Part shown: one piece after another, positions 24,280 through 34,796 of the stretch | Layout: each line of letters begins with the position of its first letter | Numbering within the stretch: position 1 is the first letter of the stretch | Origin: Pontederia crassipes | Taxonomy: Eukaryota > Streptophyta > Magnoliopsida > Commelinales > Pontederiaceae | Reading direction: 5' to 3' | Length of the DNA stretch: 64,000 bases | Assembly (NCBI GenBank): GCA_030549335.1 | Contig: CM060194.1 | Location: 36,535,171 to 36,599,170, forward strand | Notes under the pieces: generated by a model | The model's input: the letters and a program-made list of their open reading frames with translations, nothing else | What the model was told of the DNA's origin: nothing | The model's database searches: none | Translations under genes and position numbers: made by a program

Positions 24280-25150
24280 TTCCCCACTCGCAAAATTCTA
24301 CTGCGAGTTTTTTTTTGTCGTCGTCCGATTTATGCAGACAATAATTTGTAGGGTTCTTCTTCGAATCCTGTCGACAACTCCGGTATCTTCGTCCCTTAGG
24401 TGGCGTTGGAACAGGTTCCGGCAGGCCCTACGGCGAGATATCTTGCGGCGCTCGGGGGGTTGCCTTTCCTGAGGCGGAATCATCGCCTACTTCGTGTTTG
24501 TTGGAGTTTTCATTTGCGGAAAAAATTGGTTTTTCTTCAGTTGCACAGTTGTAGTTCGAAGAACTGGATTCGTAGCAGGAGCACCCTTGCTGGTCTGCTG
24601 GTTGGCATTGGCAGAATTCACAATAAAAAGTTCGAGTCTTGTACTTTGTGAAGCTCCGGTGCAGGAAATTGGGGGTCTTGGGTCTGTCTTTGATGGTTCT
24701 TTCGGTCCTTTTTGGGATGCTCGCGTCGAAGAGGCTTCATAGGCAGAAGTATTGCAAGGCTTCTTAGGTAGCAGCCGTTTGCTCGCGGATTCAACGCAAT
24801 GTTAGTTTTCTGATTTTTACTTCTGCTGTTTATGTGCGTCTTCGTTTGAACTTGTTGATTGATGCCCATTGCTAAAATTCGAAGCTATAAACTTGGATTC
24901 GTATATTGTGTGAGTTTTGTTTCGAGCACTCCCAGTTTTATTTGTCTTCGCCGCGTCTCTTCTGTGGCTGAGAATGCATGATTGAGAACAAATCATGTTG
25001 TTTGTTTGACTGCTGTAGAAGCTGTACTGTCCAGATCCATTTCACAGCCGGAAAGGATCTGGACAACAACAGTGCTGAAGATACATATCCAAGCAGCTAT
25101 AGGTTTCGGGGTTCTTCTCTGAGTCCATTATTTCAAAGGTTTTAGAATTG
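24280..25150 (+). other. probable 5' UTR and leader intron of the DUF1191 gene
   Basis: This stretch has higher GC than its surroundings, many short upstream frames and plausible splice signals. A TTTCACAG acceptor occurs at about 25040-25047, with candidate donors such as GTTAGT near 24800. A leader intron is an inference; transcript data would decide it. Confidence 0.35.
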
Positions 25151-26095
25151 ATGGAACACCTACAACGGATTGTGATTCTGACTGTGCTCCTTGGATCATT
25201 GTCATCTCATCATTGTAAGGCGCAGGTTCCTGGCTCATCTACTAATTCTGCTCGAACGTTGGATGCACTCCTTCAGGATTATGCTTTTCGTGCTTTGGTT
25301 AATCCCAAAACTGGAGCACTCTACGATGGCACTGCACCTTCTAACCTCACTGGCATCAAGATTGCATCTATGAGACTCAGAACTGGGAGCTTAAAAAACA
25401 GAGGAGTTAGAAGCTATAAGGAATTCAACATCCCCATCGGTGTGGTTGTGCAGCCTTATGTGGAAAGGCTTGTCATTGTGTATCAGAATTTGGGTAACTG
25501 GTCTTCTTTCTACTATCCTCTTCCTGGTTATACCTACTTGACTCCTGTGCTTGGACTTCTTGCTTACAATGCTGTGAATTTATCGGCTACAAATTTGCAG
25601 GAACTAGATTTGGAGGCTTCACAATTACCTTTATCTATAAACTTTAGCAATGTAAGCCCTGTGCCGAATGGTCTAACTGCAAGATGTGTGTGGTTCGGTT
25701 TAGATAGTTTGCCTCAATTTGGGGACTTGTTGTCGACAAATATTTGTTCCACAACCCGGCAAGGACATTTTTCCGTTGTGGTGAACTCTAATGGAATTCC
25801 CCCTTCCCCGGCACCAAGTGAAGTTCCACCACCAAACCCTCCAGTGGGTAACAGTAACAGGTCTAAGTTGGAGAAGATTGTTGCTGGTGTTTTAGGTGGA
25901 GTTGTTGCTTTAATGCTCTTGTCTTTGCTCATTGTTTGGTGCCTCCACTATAGACAGAAGCAGAAAGTTAGTAAGATGGAACAAAAGGCAGATTCAGGCG
26001 TAGCATTGCAAATGACAAGGGTTGGAGACACCCAAGCACCAGTTGCTTTAGGGACACGGACGCAGCCAGTTCTTGAGAATGATTATGTTGCGTAG
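25151..26095 (+). CDS. DUF1191 type I membrane protein
   Basis: A single-exon gene of 314 aa. Residues 1-25 look like a secretion signal (RIVILTVLLGSL core). Residues about 33-210 form the conserved DUF1191 ectodomain, with the family-typical stretches RTLDALLQDYAFRALV, PKTGALYDG, PSNLTGIK, EFNIPIGVV, YQNLGNWS, YYPLPGYTYLTPVLGLLAYN, CVWFGLDS and QGHFSVVV. Potential N-glycosylation sites are at 65, 116, 143, 164 and 236. A Pro-rich linker (217-232) precedes one membrane helix (about 243-265) and a basic cytosolic tail that ends in the family hallmark TRTQPVLEN. The ATG at 25151 was chosen because it opens the signal peptide; the codon before it in frame is TTG. The biochemical role of the family is unknown. 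The frame is intact, unlike the surrounding transposons. Confidence 0.95.
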   Translation: MEHLQRIVILTVLLGSLSSHHCKAQVPGSSTNSARTLDALLQDYAFRALVNPKTGALYDGTAPSNLTGIKIASMRLRTGSLKNRGVRSYKEFNIPIGVVVQPYVERLVIVYQNLGNWSSFYYPLPGYTYLTPVLGLLAYNAVNLSATNLQELDLEASQLPLSINFSNVSPVPNGLTARCVWFGLDSLPQFGDLLSTNICSTTRQGHFSVVVNSNGIPPSPAPSEVPPPNPPVGNSNRSKLEKIVAGVLGGVVALMLLSLLIVWCLHYRQKQKVSKMEQKADSGVALQMTRVGDTQAPVALGTRTQPVLENDYVA

Positions 26096-27325
26096 TTACC
26101 ATTTCTTAGTCCCTTTCACAGATCAAAGAAACGGGAAAGTGCTGAGGTCTGTCTTTTCAAGTGTTCCATATGTATAGTGCTAACAGACAGCCCTCGCCAA
26201 GCTACTTCAGCATTTCTCTTCATTGAAATTTAAGTAATATTGCATTTATTCAAGGTAGGACTAGAAATTCTTTTGGGCAAAACTTATTCTCGTGTTTTGG
26301 TTGTTTGAGTCTTGATGTTTTTAGAGTTACCATATTCATGATGATGAAATGCCTACAGCCATGTAAGGCAATATAAGGAAGAAGGCATTTTATGCTACCT
26401 TGTATTTAAGTTGTTGTACCTGAGGGCTTCAAAGCTGGATCATCATTCGATTTATTATGGTTCTCTTTAGTTATTGCATCCTCTCGACTTGACAATGTTT
26501 TTTGCCTGCATTTGAGTGCAATCTTTCTTATAGTTTTGTCTTATTGCTGATGACAATAGCTTCAGACTTGAGACTAAAGATTCATTCTTTGGATTATCCT
26601 ATGTCATATCTAACTCTTGATGTAATCGCAATCATTCTGATATCTTCCACGTTATACCTAACTATTGAAAGTATATATGCTCCGAGGCATACATGTATAG
26701 ACCTATATGTATTATTATTTCCAGGAAAAAAAGTTATAAAAACATTGGTATGAAAGTTCTTCAAAAAGCCATTTCTATGGTTGCACACCATGCCTTCCCT
26801 ATTGTTTTCATCAGAGTTCGCATTGGCATTTTTTTATCCTTTTGAGTAATGATAATAACGCAAATTTATGTTTCTTCCCTATTTCTGATTATGTTTCTTC
26901 TCTAATTCTGATCATGTTGGCGGATGATGCGTTTAAATTTTGAGTGCCAAAAAATGATGCAGTTGCCTCATCGAAATTTGGTATGAAACAAGAACAATGC
27001 TTCTGGGTACATAAATGGAAGTGAGAAATGAAAGGAATGGGACACACAAGAAAGAAGAAACGAGTACAGCATGAAGGCACTTAATGGAAACTGTACGACA
27101 CGTAGGATTTTAACGTTATAAAACATGCGTTGTCCTCTTCCAAAGTCTTTAAATTTTGTTTTATCAGACATGCCCAAAATTTAACAGGAGAATACTTTTG
27201 TGCTTGCATGCACAAAAATGAACTTTAAGAATAATGAATTTCAAAATTTTAAAGTGTTTCCATCGTTCACAAAAATGCCATTCGACTTGTATTTTCAAAA
27301 TACTGTCGTTAAAAAAAAAACAAAT
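26096..27325. other. 3' flank of the DUF1191 gene and intergenic DNA
   Basis: The first 300-400 bases are probably 3' UTR (T/A-rich with TTGTA and TTTGTTT elements); no perfect AATAAA was located. Beyond about 26500 no gene or repeat was recognised. Confidence 0.45.
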
Positions 27326-27343
27326 TTATTGTTACGGTTGTGA

Positions 27344-27515
27344 ACTCCGCCTATATTTTATAGTCGGTCCCAAGGCCGGATAAAGGAGGAGGGTTGTGTT
27401 AGGCCCCGACAACCAGCATAAAATTCTGTCGAATCTTATGAACATGGATCAACGAACGAAATGGCGTCGTATGATCCATGTAGCCGACCCCACCTAGTGG
27501 GATAAGGCTTTGTTG
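27344..27515 (+). mobile_element. Au-like SINE, copy 2
   Basis: About 172 bp with the same start (ACTCCGCCTAT), core (GGATAAAGGAGGAGGG), 3' domain (GTAGCCGACCCCACCTAGTG) and TTG end as copy 1. It is flanked by a perfect 18-bp duplication, TTATTGTTACGGTTGTGA (27326-27343 and 27516-27533). The body differs from copy 1 by roughly a dozen substitutions and the absence of about 18 internal bases. Confidence 0.92.
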
Positions 27516-27533
27516 TTATTGTTACGGTTGTGA

Positions 27534-30051
27534 CAATAAACAAAATGTATACTTTAAACTTAACCGCATGATATTGATTGAATATTGATTCAATCGATTG
27601 AATCGTAGATCAAACGATTAAATTTTTTCGATAATGATTGAATAAATTTAGGTTGTCAATATTCAAATTATTATATTATTAATGAATTTATGGAGGATCA
27701 CAATTGTATTGTCCTTATTCATTATTATTCATTATGAATGAGGAGTGTAGGAAAAGAAAATGAAAATTTATAAAATTTACTACAATAATTGTAAAAAAAT
27801 TTAATTTGTTTCTCTCCATTTATTTATTATATAATAATATGAGTTATGAAGAATATTATATTCTTTCATCTTTTCTCTCACCTCATTCACATCTTCTTCA
27901 CAAATGCATGGTGGTACAAGTATGGTGCAAATTCTCTTGGTGTGAATATTGTTAGAGGAATTGCTTCAATGGCAAACTTTTTCAATTTGAATGATTTTGA
28001 CGATCCAACTTCTTCGTATTATTTATTATCTCGATTCATGTATTTATGTTCAGTGACAATGACTTTTTAAGTTGATAATCTAATGTATTGATATTGTGTC
28101 GCACCTTATTAATATCAAATCAAATTTAGTCTATGATCCATTTTTGCCTTTGAAAGTAAAATGATAATGTTCATGTCACAAATACCTTTTGTATTATCAT
28201 GAAATTTCGCAATTGATAACATTAAAAAATTATTAATGGAGTGAATTAAATATTTAATCTAGACGCTAAGGTATTAAAAACATGAGATTTTGCTCGAACG
28301 GTCATCTAGGGTGTCTTATAATAATATTCTTTTAACTTACAAACTGATTCAATCTAAGACCTACTGAACTTGGTATCATGTTGGCAAGAAAAAAATATTC
28401 TCGTAAATAATATTCTTTTTATTTTCTTGCTTGGGTAACAACAAATCAACAATATTCTTTTTTTTTCAGTCGACGTTGATAGTTTAATTCAGTTGGTGTT
28501 AGAAATTACACTGATCACAGATTAAAATATTGACCCATCATCGAGTCCGACTATCCGATGTCGCCTTGAACAATATGATTATAATAAATGAAACTCCAAT
28601 TTTATGCATCCAAAGGAGCGATGCTTTATGGCAAACCAAAATATGGACAGACGTGCTTGACTCGCCACGCGTAAGTTCCATAAATACTCGCTGCCAACTC
28701 GATTTCTTATTCTTAATTATTCATTTCTTCTTTTGTTATTTGGCTTATATAAAATGTTCCTTGCCTTATATTTTTCATAGTTATTTAAGTCGTGGAAGAA
28801 ACTCTAATATTTTGATGTATATATATACACTTAATACGTAACCTTTTTTTTTCTTAATACGTGCGACTCAGGACCACCCTGGATGTACCAGTGGTATGAG
28901 AAGTGAGTGCAATTTAATTTTGAAGTGCACAAGGCCAAGAGATTAAGACTTAATGTGGGAAGTAAAGTAATTCAGGCAACTTGAGAGCCAGAAATTCGCC
29001 CAACTTATTTTTGTTCAAATAGTTAAAACATGTAGCAATTAAATTCAAAGTTAACTTATTCATTTAATCAGAGAAGCTACAGTTATCGTAGAAAGATGAG
29101 ACAATTTAATTGTAAAAGGCTAGTCGTGTATCATGTGAAAATGCTTCATATGGTATAAAATAACAGTACGGTCCTAAACCATTCTTTGTTGACAAAACTG
29201 TTTAAAATTATATTCCAAAACTACGGGTGTTAAATAACTGTCTGATTCTTGAAGTCGTCACTTAATAAAAAAAATTACTCATGCTCTTTATGTCTTAACA
29301 CCGAATTAATCGTAATTTTAAATACAGGTAAATGTGGATCGAAAAGGCAGCATTAAGGACCTTGAGTTTTGGTGCAAGAAATTGGAGTTTCTATGTACCT
29401 TTTACATAATCAATGGACAACATTGCATGTATTACTCAATTTGCAATCTGATAGAACTCCGCAATTGAAACATCCAAGAAAGAATGTTTTGAGATCAATT
29501 CAGCTACAAGGCCACGAAATTCGGATCACCACCAGATTTGTGTTGCATAGGATGGCATAACAAATGAATCCGGTATCTATTGGTGCGGTCAAATAGAAAA
29601 AAACATAACTCAAGTTAACCTTTTAATCATCAATAGCTTTAATGGGAAGAGGAAGAGGTTTAAGTGTAGAGATGAATATTTCAAAGGCTCAAATCACACA
29701 GCAATCAAACGACTGCTCCCAGTTTATCTTTGCAAAAGTTTGCAATCTTAATTTTTTAAACAAGGTTCCTAAACGAATGAGGTGACATAATGCAGGAATT
29801 CAAATTACATTGTTTCCATGCTCCCAAGGAGCATTATTACCATCAACAAGGACCAGGAAGTGAACTTTTCCTACAGAGGGAAAAAAGACAATGAAGTCAT
29901 AACGAGTGATGGAATAAAAAAATTGAAAGAAAAGATAAGGCATCATTCTTCCAAGTACTAGTTGAACTGCATGTTAGACAGCAATGGCAAATCAAGATAC
30001 AAATAATAAATAGGCAGGAAAATCATGTAATGCAAGCATATAATCCTCATG
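27534..30051. other. intergenic DNA with one weak hAT-like trace
   Basis: No secure gene. A short + frame at 27846-28070 contains NAWWYKYGANSLGVNIVRGIAS, faintly like the WW-x(3)-G...RI hAT dimerisation motif. This is too weak to call. Around 29334-29560 a moderately balanced stretch follows an acceptor-like TACAG, but no family was recognised. Confidence 0.4.
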
Positions 30052-30056
30052 CTTAA

Positions 30057-30376
30057 TGTTACGAAAAGAGGGAGAGAGGAATTGTACGAACACAGAAAAA
30101 CACGAAGATTTACGAAATTCGCCCTAAATCGGGTTACGTCTTCGGAAAGCGACGACTCTCTTTGTTATGGAATAATGATGATTACAAGGACGGATCTATG
30201 TCTAGACCCCTAAGAAGTTTATATAGGCACTCGTTTTAACAGATGATAGAAATTACAGATCGACTGAGATTCTGAATTAATTCTCAAAATAAAACACCTA
30301 TCTCGCAAAGGAATTCTGCTAAAGTGTCTGATTATGTAGAGGACCAACTGGGTTCAGATTCAAAGCATTATTAACA
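30057..30376 (-). repeat. copia B, 3' LTR
   Basis: Pairs base for base with 34474-34791, for example TCTAGACCCCTA, AGTTTATATAGGCACTC and ACAGATGATAGAAATTACAG. TG...CA ends. Confidence 0.88.
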
Positions 30377-30457
30377 AGTCTCCACCTTGACTTGAATCAT
30401 CTTCAAAACACAAAAGTTCAATATCATATCACGCCGCTTTCAGTCCCGGGGCTATTA

Positions 30458-33066
30458 CTAAGTATTAATGTGAAGCAAGTCCAAGCAATGCTGAAACTTG
30501 CCATGAGGAATAAATTTGGTGAACATATCAGCTGGATTCTCTTCAGTGCCAATCTTCTTCACCTTAATCCTCTTCTCAGTGCGGATGAAGTGATATCTGA
30601 CATTAATGTGTTTGGTTCTTTCATGATGTACTTGATCCTTGGCTAAACATATTGCACTCAGGCTGTCATAGTGCACTATAGCCTACTCCTGATGTAATTC
30701 GAGACCTACAACAAAGCCTTTTAACCAGATGTCTTCCTTTACAGCTTCTGCCAGTGCCATGAATTCAGCCTCTGACGTGGACAATGTAACTGATGGCTAA
30801 AGTGTGGTCTTCAAACTAATAATTGAACTGCCCAAAGTGAAAACATAGCCTGTCATAGATCGTCTTCCATCAACATCTCCAGCATTGTCTGAATCTGAGT
30901 ACCCTGCAACCAAACACTCTTTATCACTTCTATAGATGAGGCCAATATCATATGTTTCTCTCAGACATCGAAAGATTCGTTTCACTGTTTGTCAGTGCTC
31001 TTTTCTTGGATCGCTCATGAACCTGCTGACAATACTGACTGCATGAGCAATGTTCGGTCTAGTGCAAACCATGGCATACATCATACTTCCAACCGCACTA
31101 GCATATGGAACCCGAGACATGTACTCCTCTGCTTTTGATTTTGATGCGAAGGCAACAGAAAGATGAACATTTATAACTGATGAAGTATTCAAAGGCATCG
31201 CTCCAAACATTCCAAACCTGGATAAAATCTTCTCAATATAACTTTTATAAGATACAAAGAGTTTACCCTATGCGCGATCCCTTAGAATTTCCATCCCCAA
31301 AATCTTCTGTGCTGCACCAAGATCCTTCGAATTCTGCATTAAGGAGCTTCTTCAAATTCTGAATGTCTGTTATGTCTCTGGCAACAATAAGTATACCATC
31401 AACATACAAGGGCAGATAGATGGTGGAGTCATCCTTCACCTTCTTGTAATATACACAGCAATCATAGGGACTTCGACTGAATCCCTTACTGATCATAAAA
31501 TTGTCGAAGCTCTTGTATCATTGTCTGGGAGACTACTTCAACCCATACAAAGATTTCTTCAGTCTGCAAGCTTAATTCTCCTTTCCTGGAATGGAGAATC
31601 TCTTTGGTTGGCTCATAAGAATGTCTTCTTCAAGTTCTCCATAGAGAAAAACAGTCTTCACATCTAGTTGCTCGAGCTTTACATTCTGATGCGTTATAAG
31701 AGCAAATAACACCCTAATAGAAGTATGTCTGACTACAAGTGAGAATATCTCATTGTAGTCCACACCTTTTTTACTATAACCTTTAGCAACCAGTCGTGCT
31801 TTGTATTTTGTGTATTCAACTCCTGGAATCCCAACTTTCTTCTTGAAGATCCGTTTACAGCCAACGACATTTCTACCTTTAGGCAACTTGACCAGCTCCC
31901 ACGTCTGATTCTTGTAAAGAAATTCCATCTCCTCACCCATAGCAAGGATTCACTTTCAGATTCGGCACATGTGATAACATCCCTATAAGAGGACGGCTCC
32001 AGGGACTCTTATCTCTTCAGCTACTGCAGTGCACAAGCAACCATGTCCTCGAAGCCAAATCGCTTAGGAGGACTCATTTCTCTGCGAGGACGTCTAGCAG
32101 TAATTGACTCCTCTTCAGGTTGCTCATCAAATTTTTCATCTTCTGGTTCTGCTTCTTGATGTGATTCTTCAGCATCATCCCCAGTTAGAGTGATTTCAAC
32201 CTCCACCTGTTTACTAACACTCTCTTCAGCCTCCACCTTCAACTGAAGCATTGATGCTTCATCAAAGGTCACGCTTCTGCTGTGAATGACTTTGTGCTCT
32301 GAAGGAAACCAGATTCTATATCCCTTCACTCCTACACCATATTCCATGAACACTCCTTCTTTGGCCCTTGGCTCCAACTTCCTTTCACTGACGTGATAGT
32401 ATGCTAGACAAACAAAAACTTTCAGACAAGTATAATCAATAGGATTTCCTGACCATACCTCAGTTGGAGTCTTGAGATCAATCGAAGTCGCCGGACTTCG
32501 ATTTACTAAGTAGCAAGTTGTGTTAACCGCTTCAGCCCAAAACGTCCTATTCAAGCCAACGTTAAAGAGCATGTACCTTGCCCTCTTCAGAAGTGTCATG
32601 TTCATTCATTCTGCAACTCCATTCTGCTGTGGAGTATCTATGACTATGCGATGTCTAGCAATGCTTTCATCTTTGCAGAATAGATCGAATTCAACATACG
32701 CTTCACTTTTTTTGACGTCTGATTTTCCACCAAAACCTTCCACTGCTTGAAGGCTTTGAAGGACTCACTTTTGTGTTTCATCAAGAATACACAAGTCATC
32801 CTCGAGTAGTCATTAATCACGGACAAGAAGTACCTAGCACCTCCTAATGATGGAACACGAGAAAGACCCCAGCAATCGGCGTGAATGTAGTCAAGTTTCG
32901 CCTTCGTCCTGTGCACTGCTTTGCCAAACTGAGACCTTCGTTGTTTACCAAATACACAGTGCTTGCAAAAGTTGATTTCAGATATCTTCTTGTCTCCCTG
33001 AAGACCTCGTTTGCTGAGAATATTCATCCCGTTCTGACTCATATGCTCAAGCCACATGTGCCACAC
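30458..33066 (-). pseudogene. copia B pol region (integrase, RT, RNase H)
   Basis: The best-preserved retroelement coding region in the window. Integrase core signatures (YIHADCWGLSRVPSLGGARY, then INDYSR), reverse transcriptase (NQTWELVKLPKGRNVVGCKR, then YKARLVAKG) and RNase H (GYSDSDNAGDVDGRRSMTGY, then [10 protein letters not shown]) follow the copia order. Fossil with several breaks. Confidence 0.9.
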
Positions 33067-33319
33067 AGCCTAGACTTTTTTTCTGATTCGGATGAAGTAG
33101 CCACTACAGTAACGCCAAAGATTGCCTTGCCTTGCAATATATACAAGGACTTCTGTCTGACTCCTTTCAGACCTCGCTTGCTGAGAATACTCATCCCGTT
33201 TTGACTCATATGCCACACAACCTGGACTTTTCTGATTCGGATGAACTAGCCACTACAGCAACGCCAAAGACCGTCTTTCCTTGCAATATATATAAAGACT
33301 TCTGTCTGACCCCTTTCAG
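33004..33319. repeat. tandem duplication (167/149 bp) in copia B
   Basis: Copies 33004-33170 and 33171-33319 share CTGAGAAT(A)(T/C)TCATCCCGTT, TCTGATTCGGATGAA, AGCCACTACAG and CTTCTGTCTGACCCCTTTCAG. It lies between the protease and integrase parts. Confidence 0.88.
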
Positions 33320-34473
33320 AACCGTAGCATCACCCTTCATGACCGTGAGGATACCTCCAGCAGCATTAATCTAACACCCTTTAGAATCGAGGACTCCAAG
33401 TGATATCAAATTATTCTTCGGTTGCAGAACATGGAGGACATCTATCAGTGTCCTCACACGATTGTCATGAGTCCTGATATGCACAAAACCGATCCCAACT
33501 ATTTGACATGACGCGTTATTGCCCATGATGACATTTCCATCGCCAGTCTTCTGATAAGATGAGAATCATTCTTTCAGAGTCATATGATAGGAACACCCCG
33601 AATCTAAAACCCAACTATCTTCCAGACATCCTTGATCAAAAGCGGCCAGAATCAAATCATCTTCGAAATTCCCAGTTTCATGTGCCACCGCAGCGATAGA
33701 GGCCTTCTTCTTCGAGCAATCTTTCTTCCTTCCTTGCAATAATTACAGATGTCCTTCGCAGTGATTTTTTTCTCCGACTTGGATTTCTTCGAATTCGAGG
33801 ATTGTCCCTTCTCCGTGGTCGATATTAATCCTGCGGCCTGACTCTCTGCAAAATTTCCAAATGCCCTATGCCAAAGTTCACGAGTATGGAGACTCGATCT
33901 TACTTCTTCCAGACTTATAGTTTTTTTTTTCGATAACCATAGATTGAACAAAATTCTCATATGATGAAGGAAGCGAAACTGACAGAATTAGAATAGCATA
34001 TATTTCTCAATTCCAACAACAAAGAATTTAACTAATCAAAACGTTCCTTCAGAAGGGTATTTTCTTGCATGTAAAGAGAGAACAGACATTACTTCTACAG
34101 CAACTTGTTGGTGAGAGACTTTGTCATATATAGACTCACGAGTCTCAACCACAGATTGGCCGCCTTTTCTTCATCTGCGACCTCGATTATCACAAATCCG
34201 CCAGATACAACAGAATCATCGAGTGCACCTTCTCCTCCTGTGCCGCCAAAATAGTGAGGTCGATCTCTTTTTCTTTGCCCTCCGAGTCTTCCTCCTTTCC
34301 TTTGTTCTTCGACACGTTTGAGAGCGGCACCCAGACTCCTTATTGCTTCAGAAGCACCCGCATCTTGATCTGCCACAATCCGAAACTATTTCTGCCGGTG
34401 AACTTCTCCACGTTCACGTTGTTCGACGCCATCTCCCTGCTTGACCGAGAATCGCTGACGAACCCTAAGGCTC

Positions 34474-34791
34474 TGGTACTAAGAGGGACATCGGAATTGC
34501 ACGAACACAGAAGAACACGGAGATTTATGAAGTTCGTCCTAAATTGGGTTACGTCCTCGGGAAGCGGCCGCTCTCTTTGTTATAGAATAATGATGACTAT
34601 AAGGATGGGTCTCTGTCTAGACCCCTAGAGAGTTTATATAGGCACTCTCTTTAACAGATGATAGAAATTACAGACCGACTGGGACTCTGAATTAATCCCC
34701 AAAATAAAACACCTATTCCGTATGAGAACTCTGTTGAAACGCCTAATTATGTAAGGAATCAACTGGGTTCAAATTCAAAACATTACTAACA
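34474..34791 (-). repeat. copia B, 5' LTR
   Basis: Pairs with 30057-30376. It ends CTAACA directly before CTTAA. Confidence 0.88.
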
Positions 34792-34796
34792 CTTAA

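Larger units (their letters stand above)
30057..34791 (-). mobile_element. Ty1/copia retrotransposon B, broken
   Basis: A 4.7-kb element bounded by LTRs 30057-30376 and 34474-34791, with a 5-bp target duplication, CTTAA (30052-30056 and 34792-34796). An initiator-Met-like primer site (TAGTACCAGAGCC on the minus strand) touches the 5' LTR. Parts, in element order on the minus strand: gag (about 33652-34430, with FTGRNSFGLWQIKMRVLLKQ and a zinc-knuckle trace), protease (about 33560-33640), pre-integrase/integrase core (32644-33066), integrase C-terminal part (32021-32605), reverse transcriptase (31263-31940, YVDGILIV region) and RNase H (30458-31210). It has several breaks. The LTRs are about 85-88% identical by eye, mostly transitions, so it is younger than gypsy A and copia A. 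Confidence 0.93.
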
